Program-made: the position numbers and the translations under genes
Shown: positions 1 through 8,558 of the stretch, piece by piece
How positions within the stretch are numbered: the first letter of the stretch is position 1
Layout: each line of letters begins with the position of its first letter
Assembly (NCBI GenBank): GCA_002707525.1
Contig: PAND01000028.1
Coordinates: forward strand, 1-58,012
Length of the DNA: 58,012 bases
Direction: 5' to 3'
Origin: Flavobacteriales bacterium
GTDB lineage: Bacteria > Bacteroidota > Bacteroidia > Flavobacteriales > Schleiferiaceae
Notes under the pieces: generated by a model
Told to the model about the DNA's origin: nothing
The model's input: the letters and a program-made list of their open reading frames with translations, nothing else
The model's database searches: none

Positions 1-8
1 AATAATCC

Positions 9-89
9 GGGGGGATACTCAAGCGGCCAACGAGGACGGACTGTAAATCCGTTGGGAAACCTTCGCAGGTTCGAATCCTGCTCCCCCCA
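9..89 (+). tRNA. tRNA-Tyr (anticodon GUA)
   Basis: A complete cloverleaf can be drawn. The acceptor arm GGGGGGA at 9-15 pairs with TCCCCCC at 82-88, with A89 as discriminator. The anticodon stem 36-40/48-52 holds a seven-base loop with GTA at 43-45. There is a long variable arm, as expected for a class II tyrosine tRNA, and a T arm with GGTTCGAATCC. The 3' CCA is not encoded. It is the first of three tRNAs packed upstream of tuf, probably processed from one transcript. Confidence 0.96.
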
Positions 90-93
90 CACC

Positions 94-166
94 GCGGAAG
101 TAGCTCAGTTGGTAGAGCATCAGCCTTCCAAGCTGAGGGTCGCGGGTTCGAATCCCGTCTTCCGCT
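94..166 (+). tRNA. tRNA-Gly (anticodon UCC)
   Basis: Acceptor arm GCGGAAG at 94-100 pairs with CTTCCGC at 159-165; T166 is the discriminator. The anticodon stem TCAGC/GCTGA (120-124/132-136) encloses a loop with TCC at 127-129, which reads GGA and other Gly codons. D and T arms are canonical (GGTTCGAATCC). It lies four bases after tRNA-Tyr, so the two are surely cotranscribed. CCA is not encoded. Confidence 0.96.
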
Positions 167-177
167 CAAAGGTCCAG

Positions 178-249
178 GCCGATGTAGCTCAGGGGTAGAG
201 CGTTTCCTTGGTAAGGAAGAGGTCACGGGTTCAATTCCCGTCATTGGCT
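178..249 (+). tRNA. tRNA-Thr (anticodon GGU)
   Basis: Acceptor arm GCCGATG at 178-184 pairs with CATTGGC at 242-248, with one G-U pair. The anticodon loop TTGGTAA (208-214) carries GGT at 210-212. T249 is the discriminator and CCA is not encoded. The gene sits 50 bases before the tuf start, the usual placement of a Thr tRNA in Bacteroidota and many other bacteria. Confidence 0.96.
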
Positions 250-299
250 CAAATAAATTAGAATCTTTACACTGTTTATATATTTAATAATCGCTAGTC

Positions 300-1487
300 A
301 TGGCAAAAGAAAATTTTGTACGTACCAAGCCTCACTTGAACATTGGTACAATTGGTCACGTTGACCACGGAAAAACAACATTGACAGCAGCAATCACAAC
401 TTGTTTGGCGAATGCTGGTCTGTCTGAAAAAAGAGATTTCGATTCAATCGACAACGCTCCAGAAGAAAAAGAGCGTGGTATTACTATCAACACTTCACAC
501 GTAGAGTATGAGACGGAGAACCGTCACTATGCTCACGTTGACTGTCCAGGTCACGCGGATTATGTGAAGAACATGGTAACTGGTGCTGCTCAAATGGATG
601 GTGCTATTTTGGTAGTAGCAGCTACGGATGGCCCTATGCCGCAAACCCGTGAGCACATCCTTTTAGGTCGTCAGGTTGGTATTCCACGTATCGTAGTGTT
701 CTTGAACAAAGCGGACATGGTTGATGATGAAGAATTGATGGAATTGGTAGACATGGAAGTTCGTGATCTTCTATCTTTCTATGAGTATGATGGTGATAAC
801 ACTCCTGTTATTACTGGTTCAGCTCTAGGTGGATTGAACGGCGAGCAGAAGTGGGTTGATACCATCATGGAATTGATGAGTGCAGTTGATGCATGGATCG
901 AAGAACCAGTTCGTGATCGCGAAAAGGCATTTCTAATGCCGATTGAGGATGTATTCTCAATTACAGGTCGTGGTACAGTTGCTACAGGTCGTATTGAAAC
1001 TGGAGTAGCTAATACTGGTGAATCAGTTGAAATCATCGGTTTTGGTGATGAGAAATTGACTTCAACGGTTACTGGTGTTGAAATGTTCCGTAAAATTTTA
1101 GATACGGGTGAAGCAGGTGACAACGTAGGTATTTTGTTACGTGGTATTGAGAAGACTCAAATCCGCCGTGGTATGGTAATCTGTAAACCAGGTTCTATTA
1201 CACCACACAAAAAGTTTACTGCTGAGGTATATATTTTGAAGAAAGAAGAAGGTGGTCGTCACACTCCTTTCCACAATAACTACCGTCCTCAGTTTTACTT
1301 ACGTACTACAGATGTTACGGGTGAAATTCAATTGCCAGATGGTGTCGAAATGGTTATGCCAGGTGACAACCTTACAATTACAGTTGAATTGATCGCTAAT
1401 GTTGCTGTTAACACTGGTTTGCGTTTTGCAATCCGCGAAGGTGGGCGTACAGTTGGTGCGGGTCAGGTAACTAAAATCATTGAGTAA
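300..1487 (+). CDS. tuf: Elongation factor Tu
   Basis: EF-Tu, the GTPase that carries aminoacyl-tRNA to the ribosomal A site. At 395 residues it is full length. The G1 motif GHVDHGKTT lies at residues 19-27 and G3 DCPGH near 81-85. G4 appears as NKAD near 136, where many EF-Tu proteins have NKCD. Domain 2 contains the conserved [13 protein letters not shown], and the protein ends in the typical domain 3 tail. The start [12 protein letters not shown] matches Bacteroidota EF-Tu. The gene lies 50 bases after tRNA-Thr and is followed by a hairpin and tRNA-Trp, so it probably belongs to a tRNA-tuf transcript. I could not find a clear TAnnTTTG promoter in the short upstream gap. Confidence 0.99.
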   Translation: MAKENFVRTKPHLNIGTIGHVDHGKTTLTAAITTCLANAGLSEKRDFDSIDNAPEEKERGITINTSHVEYETENRHYAHVDCPGHADYVKNMVTGAAQMDGAILVVAATDGPMPQTREHILLGRQVGIPRIVVFLNKADMVDDEELMELVDMEVRDLLSFYEYDGDNTPVITGSALGGLNGEQKWVDTIMELMSAVDAWIEEPVRDREKAFLMPIEDVFSITGRGTVATGRIETGVANTGESVEIIGFGDEKLTSTVTGVEMFRKILDTGEAGDNVGILLRGIEKTQIRRGMVICKPGSITPHKKFTAEVYILKKEEGGRHTPFHNNYRPQFYLRTTDVTGEIQLPDGVEMVMPGDNLTITVELIANVAVNTGLRFAIREGGRTVGAGQVTKIIE

Positions 1488-1518
1488 GAATAACTCAATT
1501 GATATAATTAAGGTAGTA

Positions 1519-1547
1519 AAAGGTGCCTCCCAAAGGGAGGTGCCTTT
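1519..1547 (+). terminator. Hairpin after tuf, probable terminator or attenuator
   Basis: A 13-base-pair stem (1519-1531 with 1535-1547, two adjacent G-U pairs) with an AAA loop follows tuf by about 30 bases. The 3' arm ends in TTT followed by C, so the uridine tract is short. It may therefore stop only part of the transcription and let some pass into tRNA-Trp and secE. A processing signal is an alternative. Confidence 0.7.
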
Positions 1548-1557
1548 CTGCCTAGAT

Positions 1558-1628
1558 ACGGGCATAGTTCAATGGTAGAATAGCGGTCTCCAAAACCGTT
1601 GATCAGGGTTCGAATCCTTGTGCCCGTG
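1558..1628 (+). tRNA. tRNA-Trp (anticodon CCA)
   Basis: Acceptor arm ACGGGCA at 1558-1564 pairs perfectly with TGCCCGT at 1621-1627; G1628 is the discriminator, as in other bacterial tryptophan tRNAs. The anticodon loop CTCCAAA (1588-1594) has CCA at 1590-1592. It sits between tuf and secE, the common bacterial arrangement. 3' CCA is not encoded. Confidence 0.96.
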
Positions 1629-1645
1629 CAAAGAGATAAAAAAAG

Positions 1646-1840
1646 ATGAGCAAAATCATAACATCACTTCAAGATTCATGGAATGAATTCGCGGTGAAAG
1701 CGACATGGCCTTCACTTAGTGAATTGCAAAAAAGTACGGTCTTAGTTATAGTAGGAACCATCATCTTTTCGCTAGTGGTATTTGGTATGGACAAGGCAAT
1801 CTCAACTGTGCTTGAGTTTGTGTATTCAATCTTCGGATAA
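1646..1840 (+). CDS. secE: Preprotein translocase subunit SecE
   Basis: Small essential subunit of the SecYEG channel in the inner membrane. The 64 residues match the short single-span form of SecE. An amphipathic N-terminal part carries the family pattern WPS near residues 20-22 (TWPSLSELQKST), followed by one hydrophobic segment at about 31-60. The gene starts 17 bases after tRNA-Trp and its stop is one base from the nusG start. The secE-nusG pairing is nearly universal and supports the call. Confidence 0.95.
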   Translation: MSKIITSLQDSWNEFAVKATWPSLSELQKSTVLVIVGTIIFSLVVFGMDKAISTVLEFVYSIFG

Positions 1841-1841
1841 G

Positions 1842-2390
1842 ATGTCAGATACTGGAATGAAATGGTATGTGTTGCGCACGATTAGCGGACAAGAGCACAA
1901 AACCAAAACGTATATCGAAAACGAAATGGCTCATGCCGGTATGAGCGATTTAGTGGGTAGAATATTAATTCCTTTAGAAAAAGTCGTTCAAGTGCGAAAC
2001 GGCAAGAAAGTCATAAAGGAAAAAACCCGCACTCCTGGTTACATGTATGTAGAGACTACATTAACAGGTGAAGTAAGCCATATGATTAAGAATCTACCGA
2101 ACGTAGTAGGTTTCTTATCCAATGTAAAAGGTGGTGACCCTTCACCCATGCGAGGTGCTGAAGTGAGTCGGCTTCTTGGTGAAGTTGACAAGGAGGCTGA
2201 AAATGCTGCAATGCTGCTAATTCCATTTACCGTGGGTGAAACAGTAAAAGTTATCAATGGACCGTTTAGCACATTTGATGCTACCATTGAAAAAATCAAC
2301 GAGGAGAAACAAAAACTAGAGGTTACAGTGAAAATCTTTGGTCGTAAGACTCCTGTTGAGTTGAGCTTCACGGAAGTGGAGAAGTTATAA
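1842..2390 (+). CDS. nusG: Transcription termination/antitermination protein NusG
   Basis: NusG binds RNA polymerase and couples it to Rho or to the leading ribosome. The 182 residues show the NGN domain beginning MKWYVLRTISGQEHK and a C-terminal KOW domain, with GETVKVINGPF and the family ending. The open frame reaches back to 1782, but the first 20 codons overlap secE in another frame and look unlike NusG. The ATG at 1842, one base after the secE stop, gives the expected N terminus. Cotranscribed with secE and probably the downstream ribosomal protein genes. Confidence 0.96.
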   Translation: MSDTGMKWYVLRTISGQEHKTKTYIENEMAHAGMSDLVGRILIPLEKVVQVRNGKKVIKEKTRTPGYMYVETTLTGEVSHMIKNLPNVVGFLSNVKGGDPSPMRGAEVSRLLGEVDKEAENAAMLLIPFTVGETVKVINGPFSTFDATIEKINEEKQKLEVTVKIFGRKTPVELSFTEVEKL

Positions 2391-2484
2391 TTGATATAGA
2401 TGTGAGACTATATATAGGTTCGTTTTTCATGCTTCCAACTAGAGGAACGGCCACAACAACAACGCTAAATAGTAATAACAAGAA

Positions 2485-2922
2485 ATGGCAAAAGAGGTTA
2501 GTAAAGTAGTAAAGCTTCAGGTCCGTGGTGGCCAAGCTAACCCTTCTCCTCCTGTAGGTCCAGCATTGGGTGCTGCGGGTGTCAATATCATGGAGTTCTG
2601 TAAACAGTTTAACGCTCGTTCTCAGGATAAAATGGGTAAAGTGTTGCCGGTAGTGATTTCTGTGTATGCAGATAAGAGCTTCGACTTCATTGTAAAGACA
2701 CCACCCGCTGCCGTCCAATTATTGGAAGCTGCAAAGATTAAGAAGGGATCATCGGAGCCTAACCGTAGTAAAGTTGCTAAAGTTACTTGGGATGCTGTTC
2801 GCAAAATTGCAGAAGATAAAATGGTTGATTTAAACTGTTTTACTGTTGAATCAGCAATGTCTATGATTGCTGGTACTGCAAGAAGTATGGGTATAACTGT
2901 TATGGGCGAGAAGCCGTTTTAA
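2485..2922 (+). CDS. rplK: 50S ribosomal protein L11
   Basis: L11 forms part of the GTPase-associated centre on 23S rRNA. At 145 residues it is full length. It carries the conserved N-terminal block around [20 protein letters not shown] and the C-terminal RNA-binding domain with [10 protein letters not shown] near the end. A 94-base spacer separates it from nusG. A weak promoter-like pair (TTG at 2391, TAGGTTCG at 2415, 21 bases apart) lies there, so a secondary transcription start is possible. I could not identify an L1-binding leader structure. rplA begins 16 bases downstream. Confidence 0.98.
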   Translation: MAKEVSKVVKLQVRGGQANPSPPVGPALGAAGVNIMEFCKQFNARSQDKMGKVLPVVISVYADKSFDFIVKTPPAAVQLLEAAKIKKGSSEPNRSKVAKVTWDAVRKIAEDKMVDLNCFTVESAMSMIAGTARSMGITVMGEKPF

Positions 2923-2938
2923 TTTAAAGTTTGAATCA

Positions 2939-3631
2939 ATGGCAAAATTGACTAAAAACACGAAAAACGCGCTCGCCAAACTTGAAAAGGGTAAAGTATA
3001 CTCAGTTGGCGAAGCAGCGACCTTGGTAAAAGAGGTAAACTGCACTAAGTTTGATGCATCTGTTAACTTAGCAGTTCGTTTAGGTGTTGACCCTCGAAAA
3101 GCGAACCAGATGGTTCGTGGAGTAGTGAGTCTTCCACACGGGACTGGTAAGAGCGTACGTGTTTTAGCTTTAGTAACACCTGATAAGGTTGAAGAAGCAA
3201 AAGCAGCAGGTGCAGATTACGCGGGCCTTGATGAATTCATCGAGAAAATAAAAGGTGGTTGGACGGACATTGATGTGATCGTTACAATGCCTTCAGTAAT
3301 GGGAAAAATTGGACCTTTGGGTCGCGTATTAGGTCCTCGTGGCCTCATGCCGAATCCAAAATCCGGAACCGTTACTATGGACGTAGCAAAGGCTGTGGGT
3401 GAAGTAAAAGCTGGAAAGATTGACTTTAAGGTTGATCGTTACGGTATAGTTCACGCAGCTGTGGGTAAGGTATCATTTGATGCAGCTAAAATTCAGGAGA
3501 ACGCTGAAGAATTGATTAGAACTCTTAATAAGCTTAAGCCAAGTTCGGCTAAAGGAACTTACATGAAGAGTGTCTATATGTCTTCAACAATGTCTCCTGG
3601 TATATCTGTGGATGCTAAGTCAGTTTCATAA
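2939..3631 (+). CDS. rplA: 50S ribosomal protein L1
   Basis: L1 forms the mobile L1 stalk on 23S rRNA and assists release of deacylated tRNA. The 230 residues are standard for the family. The signature region is visible: [16 protein letters not shown] near residues 130-145, and the conserved start [17 protein letters not shown]. It lies 16 bases after rplK and 18 before rplJ in the usual rplK-rplA-rplJ-rplL order, so it is part of one operon. In Escherichia coli L1 represses this operon at the translational level. I see no clear mimic of its rRNA site here. Confidence 0.98.
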   Translation: MAKLTKNTKNALAKLEKGKVYSVGEAATLVKEVNCTKFDASVNLAVRLGVDPRKANQMVRGVVSLPHGTGKSVRVLALVTPDKVEEAKAAGADYAGLDEFIEKIKGGWTDIDVIVTMPSVMGKIGPLGRVLGPRGLMPNPKSGTVTMDVAKAVGEVKAGKIDFKVDRYGIVHAAVGKVSFDAAKIQENAEELIRTLNKLKPSSAKGTYMKSVYMSSTMSPGISVDAKSVS

Positions 3632-3649
3632 TCTTAAGAGAAAAGTAAC

Positions 3650-4171
3650 ATGACAAAAGAGGATAAACTTACTCAAATTGAAGAGCTAACAACAGTTTTG
3701 AATGATACTCCGACAATTTATTTGGCGGATATCGCGGCATTGAATGCTGATACAACTTCAAGCTTGCGTAGAGCGAGCTTTGGAAAAGGTATTAAGCTAA
3801 CCGTCGTAAAGAACACGTTGCTCAAAAAGGCTATGGATGCATCAGAGAAGGACTTTGACGGTCTTTACGATGTATTAAAGGGAAATACTAGTATAATGCT
3901 TTCAGAGGCTGGAAACGCTCCTGCGAAACTCATTAAAGAGTTCCGTAAGAAGAACGATAAACCAGTTTTGAAAGGCGCTTGGATTGAAGAGAGCGTTTAT
4001 GTAGGTGATGATAATTTAGAAATGTTGACAGCAATCAAGTCTAAGGAAGAATTGATTGGAGATGTCATTGCATTACTACAAAGTCCTGCTAAAAACGTAA
4101 TTTCTGCACTTCAAAGCGCAGGTGGAAACATCGCTGGTATCCTAAAAACTTTGGAAGAACGCAACGCGTAA
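3650..4171 (+). CDS. rplJ: 50S ribosomal protein L10
   Basis: L10 anchors the L12 dimers to the ribosome at the stalk base. The 173-residue length is normal. The RNA-binding N domain has the typical segment KGIKLTVVKNTLLKKAM, and the C-terminal helix that binds L12 is present (ALQSAGGNIAGILKTLEER). It starts 18 bases after rplA, too close for the long L10 leader found in enterobacteria, so any autoregulation must work differently. rplL follows after 50 bases. Confidence 0.98.
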   Translation: MTKEDKLTQIEELTTVLNDTPTIYLADIAALNADTTSSLRRASFGKGIKLTVVKNTLLKKAMDASEKDFDGLYDVLKGNTSIMLSEAGNAPAKLIKEFRKKNDKPVLKGAWIEESVYVGDDNLEMLTAIKSKEELIGDVIALLQSPAKNVISALQSAGGNIAGILKTLEERNA

Positions 4172-4221
4172 TTCCTTTATTGACAATTAATTAAGAATTA
4201 AATTTTTAAATTTTACTAAAA

Positions 4222-4599
4222 ATGGCTGATATCAAAGAATTGGGCGATGCTCTAGTAAACTTGACAGTTAAAGAAGTATCTGAATTAGCAGATTACTTGA
4301 AAGAAGAACATGGCATCGAGCCTGCTGCAGCTGCAGTAGCGGTTGCTGGTCCTGCAGCTGGCGGAGATGCCGATGGTGGTGACGAGCAAACTGAGTTCGA
4401 CGTAGTTTTGAAAGCTGCTGGTGGTTCTAAACTTGCTGTAGTTAAGCTTGTAAAAGAAATGACTGGTTTAGGCTTGAAAGAGGCTAAAGAAAAAGTAGAT
4501 AGCGCACCTGCTGCATTGAAAGAGGGCGTATCTAAAGACGAAGCAGAAGCATTGAAAGCGCAGCTTGAAGAAGCTGGTGCTGAAGTTGAGATCAAGTAA
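4222..4599 (+). CDS. rplL: 50S ribosomal protein L7/L12
   Basis: L7/L12 is the multicopy stalk protein that recruits translational GTPases. The 125 residues contain an N-terminal dimerisation and L10-binding domain (to about residue 33), an Ala/Gly-rich hinge at about 34-53, and the C-terminal domain with the signature [15 protein letters not shown], which contacts EF-Tu and EF-G. It is the last ribosomal gene before a strong hairpin and rpoB. A separate ratio control of L12 over polymerase subunits is expected at that hairpin. Confidence 0.98.
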   Translation: MADIKELGDALVNLTVKEVSELADYLKEEHGIEPAAAAVAVAGPAAGGDADGGDEQTEFDVVLKAAGGSKLAVVKLVKEMTGLGLKEAKEKVDSAPAALKEGVSKDEAEALKAQLEEAGAEVEIK

Positions 4600-4621
4600 T
4601 TGATCTCCTGCTAGGTTATCC

Positions 4622-4663
4622 GGTTTAGGTCTTTGGGGAGTCCCCTTAGACCTAAACCTTTTT
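4622..4663 (+). terminator. Attenuator-like terminator between rplL and rpoB
   Basis: A perfect 11-base-pair outer stem (4622-4632 with 4648-4658) continues after a small internal loop into GGGG/CCCC (4635-4638 with 4642-4645). It is followed at once by five T residues at 4659-4663. This has every mark of an intrinsic terminator but sits inside a conserved operon, 26 bases before rpoB. It probably acts as a partial terminator that sets the excess of L12 over RNA polymerase beta, as the rplL-rpoB attenuator does in Escherichia coli. A promoter for rpoB downstream of it is not evident. Confidence 0.85.
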
Positions 4664-4689
4664 GTGTTTAATTAACATTTTGGGCTGAA

Positions 4690-7600
4690 ATGGTAAACCA
4701 AATTAATGCTCCCCAGGAGCGTATCAACTTTTCTTCAACGGCTATAAAGACGGCTTTTCCGGACTTTTTAGATATTCAGTTGAAGAGTTTTATGGACTTC
4801 TTCCAAATAGAGACGAAGCCATCAGAAAGATCTGAAGAAGGTCTTCACCGCGTTTTTGCGGAAAATTTTCCAATTTCGGATTCGAGAAACAATTTTGTTC
4901 TTGAATTTTTGGATTACTTCGTAGACCCTCCGCGTTATTCGGAACGAGAATGTATCGAGCGTGGCTTGACATTCTGTGTACCGCTGAAGGCGCGTTTGAA
5001 ACTGTATTGTACAGATCCAGAACATGAAGATTTTGAAACGATAGTTCAAGACGTATATCTGGGTACTATCCCGTATATGTCACCGCGCGGTACTTTTATT
5101 GTAAATGGCGCAGAGCGTATTATCGTTAGCCAATTACACCGTTCACCTGGTGTATTCTTTGGTCAATCGTACCACGCGAATGGAACTAAGCTTTATTCAG
5201 CCCGTATTATTCCGTTCAAAGGATCTTGGATTGAATTCGCAACGGATATCAACCAAGTCATGTACGCGTACATAGATCGGAAGAAAAAGTTACCTGTAAC
5301 TACGCTTCTTCGTTCTATCGGTTACGAAAGAGATAAAGACATCTTAGAAATCTTTGACTTAGCAGAAGAGGTAAAAGTCAGTAAGGCAGCTTTGAAGCGT
5401 TCTATTGGCCGCAAACTTGCTGCGAGAGTTTTAAAAACTTGGATAGAAGATTTTGTTGATGAGGATACAGGTGAGGTTGTTTCTATTGAGAGAAACGAGG
5501 TCATTCTTGATCGTGACACCATATTAGACAAAGAGCATACAGAAGAAATTATAGATGCTGAGGTTAGCACTATCCTTCTGCATAAAGAAGATATAGCATC
5601 TTCAGATTTTGCAATTATTCACAATACTTTACAAAAGGATCCAACGAATACTGAAAAGGAGGCCGTAGAGCATATCTACCGTCAACTGCGCAATGCAGAA
5701 CCGCCTGATGAGGAAACGGCTCGTGGAATAATTGACAAATTATTTTTCTCTGAGCAACGATATTCTTTAGGAGAGGTAGGGCGCTATCGTTTGAATAAAA
5801 AATTATACGAAGGCTCAGAAGAGGATTCGCAGGTGCTTACCAAAGGGGATATCATTGAAATCATTAAGCGCTTAATTGAGTTGATTAACTCGAAAGCGGA
5901 GATTGATGATATTGATCACCTAAGTAACCGAAGGGTACGTACAGTTGGTGAGCAGATGGCCAATCAATTTGGTGTTGGACTTGCTCGTATGGCGAGAACA
6001 ATTCGCGAGCGCATGAATGTTCGTGATAACGAAGTGTTTACTCCTATAGATTTGATTAATGCGAAGACGCTTTCTTCAGTTATCAACTCATTTTTTGGGA
6101 CCAATCAGCTGAGTCAATTCATGGATCAAACGAATCCATTGTCAGAGATAACGCACAAACGTCGTCTTTCAGCTTTGGGTCCGGGTGGTTTATCAAGAGA
6201 GCGTGCTGGATTTGAGGTACGGGATGTACACTATACTCACTATGGACGTTTATGTCCTATAGAAACACCTGAAGGTCCTAATATTGGTCTGATTTCTTCA
6301 CTTTGTGTTTATGCAAAAGTGAATTCAATGGGATTCATTGAGACTCCGTATCGTCATGTAAGAGATGGAAAGGTAGTAGTTGATGAAGCACCAAATTATT
6401 TGAGTGCAGAAGAGGAAGAAGCGAAAGTAATCGCTCAAGCGAATGCTCCAATTAGCCCAGATGGAACATTTATAAATGAAAAAGTAAAAGTACGTGAGGA
6501 AGGAGACTTCCCAGTAGTTGAGCCAGCGACCATTGATTATATGGATGTTGCGCCTAATCAAATAGCTTCTATTTCTGCATCTCTTATTCCATTTTTGGAA
6601 CACGATGATGCAAACCGTGCATTGATGGGTTCTAACATGATGCGTCAGGCTGTACCTTTACTTCGTCCTGAAGCACCAATTGTTGGGACTGGTCTAGAAA
6701 GACAAGTAGCCACAGACTCTCGTGTTTTGATTAATTCGGAAGGTCCTGGAGTAGTCGAATATGTTGACTCCATGCAGATTCAGATTCGTTACGATCGTAA
6801 TGAAGAGGAGCGTGCCGTAAGTTTTGAAGAAGATGTGAAGTCTTATCATTTGGTGAAATTCCAAAAGACAAATCAAGGAACAACCATCAATCTAAAGCCA
6901 ATTGTAAAGAAAGGCGATAGAGTGGATGCAGGACAAGTCCTTTGTGAGGGCTACGCAACTCAGAAGGGGGAGCTGGCGCTTGGACGCAACATGCTTGTAT
7001 CCTTTATGCCTTGGAAGGGCTACAACTTTGAGGATGCTATTGTAATCTCAGAGAGAGTAGTTCGTGAAGATATCTTCACTTCAATTCATATTGATGAATA
7101 TTCGTTAGAGGTCCGAGACACCAAATTAGGTGCTGAGGAATTGACTGCGGATATTCCTAATGTAAGTGAAGAGGCCACCAAGGATTTAGATGAGAATGGA
7201 ATCATTCGTGTTGGAGCAGAAATTAAGCCGGGTGATATTTTAATTGGTAAGATCACTCCTAAAGGTGAAAGCGATCCGTCTCCAGAAGAGAAGTTATTGC
7301 GTGCCATCTTTGGTGATAAAGCTGGTGATGTGAAGGATGCTTCACTAAAAGCTTCACCTTCATTGAACGGGGTTGTTATTGATAAAAAACTCTTTACTCG
7401 TTTAGTAAAAGATAAGCGTCAGCGCGCTGAGGATAAAGAAGAGATTGGTCAATTGGATCTTGAAATGGCTTCTGAATTGGCTGAATTGAAGTCTGTATTT
7501 GTTTCTAAGCTTAGTGCTTTAGTAAGCGGTAAAACTTCTCAAGGTGTTATCAATGACCTAAACGAAGATGTAATTCCGAAGGGAACGAAGTTTACGTTGA

Positions 7601-8508
7601 AGGCTTTAAATGCAATTGAAGACTATAGTCGTATTGTAGGAGGTAAATGGACTACTGATGATGTTCGTAATGACAAGATTGATACACTTATTCACAATTA
7701 CAAAATTCGTGTAAACGATATCCAAGGAGCGTATCGTCGCAAGCGATTTGCAATTACTGTTGGTGATGAACTTCCAGCAGGTATTGTCAAATTAGCCAAG
7801 GTATATATTGCTAAAAAGCGCAAGCTTAAAGTTGGTGATAAGATGGCCGGCCGTCACGGTAATAAGGGTATTGTTGCTCGTATTGTGCGCGATGAGGATA
7901 TGCCATTCTTGGAAGACGGTACACCTGTTGATATCGTATTGAATCCACTTGGTGTACCATCACGTATGAACATTGGTCAGATATATGAAACCGTTTTGGG
8001 TTGGGCAGGTAGAAAACTAGACAAGAATTTTGCTACCCCAATTTTCGATGGTGCGTCATTAGATGATATCACGTCCTACGTGAGTGAAGCTGGACTCCCA
8101 GAATTTGGTCATACACAGTTGTATGATGGAGGAACGGGTCAACCTTTCGATCAGAGAGCAACAGTTGGTATTATCTACATGTTGAAATTAGGTCACATGG
8201 TTGACGATAAGATGCATGCAAGATCCATTGGTCCGTATTCATTGATTACGCAACAACCCTTGGGTGGTAAAGCTCAATTTGGTGGTCAGCGTTTTGGTGA
8301 AATGGAAGTTTGGGCGCTTGAAGCCTTCGGTGCAGCAAATATTTTACGAGAAATCCTCACTGTTAAGTCTGATGATGTTATTGGTCGTGCGAAGACTTAC
8401 GAGGCAATTGTAAAAGGAGAGCGCATGCCTACTCCAGGAATTCCTGAATCATTCAATGTATTGCTACATGAATTGAAAGGACTAGGATTGAAAGTAACGT
8501 TGGACTAA
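4690..8508 (+). CDS. rpoB: DNA-directed RNA polymerase subunit beta
   Basis: The 1272-residue catalytic beta subunit. The rifampicin-contact region is intact and of susceptible type: [10 protein letters not shown] starts at S475, with D479, H489 and S494 at positions equivalent to E. coli D516, H526 and S531. Later conserved blocks include GPNIGLI, the EDAIVISER region, [10 protein letters not shown] and the C-terminal [15 protein letters not shown]. Its start, [15 protein letters not shown], is typical of Bacteroidota. It lies between the attenuator and rpoC and should be cotranscribed with both neighbours. Confidence 0.99.
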   Translation: MVNQINAPQERINFSSTAIKTAFPDFLDIQLKSFMDFFQIETKPSERSEEGLHRVFAENFPISDSRNNFVLEFLDYFVDPPRYSERECIERGLTFCVPLKARLKLYCTDPEHEDFETIVQDVYLGTIPYMSPRGTFIVNGAERIIVSQLHRSPGVFFGQSYHANGTKLYSARIIPFKGSWIEFATDINQVMYAYIDRKKKLPVTTLLRSIGYERDKDILEIFDLAEEVKVSKAALKRSIGRKLAARVLKTWIEDFVDEDTGEVVSIERNEVILDRDTILDKEHTEEIIDAEVSTILLHKEDIASSDFAIIHNTLQKDPTNTEKEAVEHIYRQLRNAEPPDEETARGIIDKLFFSEQRYSLGEVGRYRLNKKLYEGSEEDSQVLTKGDIIEIIKRLIELINSKAEIDDIDHLSNRRVRTVGEQMANQFGVGLARMARTIRERMNVRDNEVFTPIDLINAKTLSSVINSFFGTNQLSQFMDQTNPLSEITHKRRLSALGPGGLSRERAGFEVRDVHYTHYGRLCPIETPEGPNIGLISSLCVYAKVNSMGFIETPYRHVRDGKVVVDEAPNYLSAEEEEAKVIAQANAPISPDGTFINEKVKVREEGDFPVVEPATIDYMDVAPNQIASISASLIPFLEHDDANRALMGSNMMRQAVPLLRPEAPIVGTGLERQVATDSRVLINSEGPGVVEYVDSMQIQIRYDRNEEERAVSFEEDVKSYHLVKFQKTNQGTTINLKPIVKKGDRVDAGQVLCEGYATQKGELALGRNMLVSFMPWKGYNFEDAIVISERVVREDIFTSIHIDEYSLEVRDTKLGAEELTADIPNVSEEATKDLDENGIIRVGAEIKPGDILIGKITPKGESDPSPEEKLLRAIFGDKAGDVKDASLKASPSLNGVVIDKKLFTRLVKDKRQRAEDKEEIGQLDLEMASELAELKSVFVSKLSALVSGKTSQGVINDLNEDVIPKGTKFTLKALNAIEDYSRIVGGKWTTDDVRNDKIDTLIHNYKIRVNDIQGAYRRKRFAITVGDELPAGIVKLAKVYIAKKRKLKVGDKMAGRHGNKGIVARIVRDEDMPFLEDGTPVDIVLNPLGVPSRMNIGQIYETVLGWAGRKLDKNFATPIFDGASLDDITSYVSEAGLPEFGHTQLYDGGTGQPFDQRATVGIIYMLKLGHMVDDKMHARSIGPYSLITQQPLGGKAQFGGQRFGEMEVWALEAFGAANILREILTVKSDDVIGRAKTYEAIVKGERMPTPGIPESFNVLLHELKGLGLKVTLD

Positions 8509-8520
8509 TTATGAATACTC

Positions 8521-8540
8521 CCTGAGGCTTTTGCCTTAGG
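8521..8540 (+). other. Short hairpin between rpoB and rpoC
   Basis: An eight-base-pair stem (8521-8528 with 8533-8540, one G-U pair) with a TTTT loop lies in the 50-base gap between the polymerase genes. No uridine tract follows, so it is not a standard terminator. An mRNA processing or stability element is possible; the role is an inference. Confidence 0.4.
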
Positions 8541-8558
8541 TCTTAATACAATCGCATT

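Noticed and set aside
779-1123. Minus-strand reading frame within tuf
   Set aside because: A shadow of the strongly conserved tuf frame; no start context or family features. The same applies to many antisense frames in rpoB, rpoC, uvrA and others.
2391-2484. L1-binding autoregulatory leader before rplK
   Set aside because: Only a weak TTCC/GGAA stem is seen. It does not resemble the 23S rRNA L1 site clearly enough to call.
6106-6180. Rifampicin-resistance substitution in rpoB
   Set aside because: The residues at the main contact positions (D479, H489, S494) are of the susceptible type.
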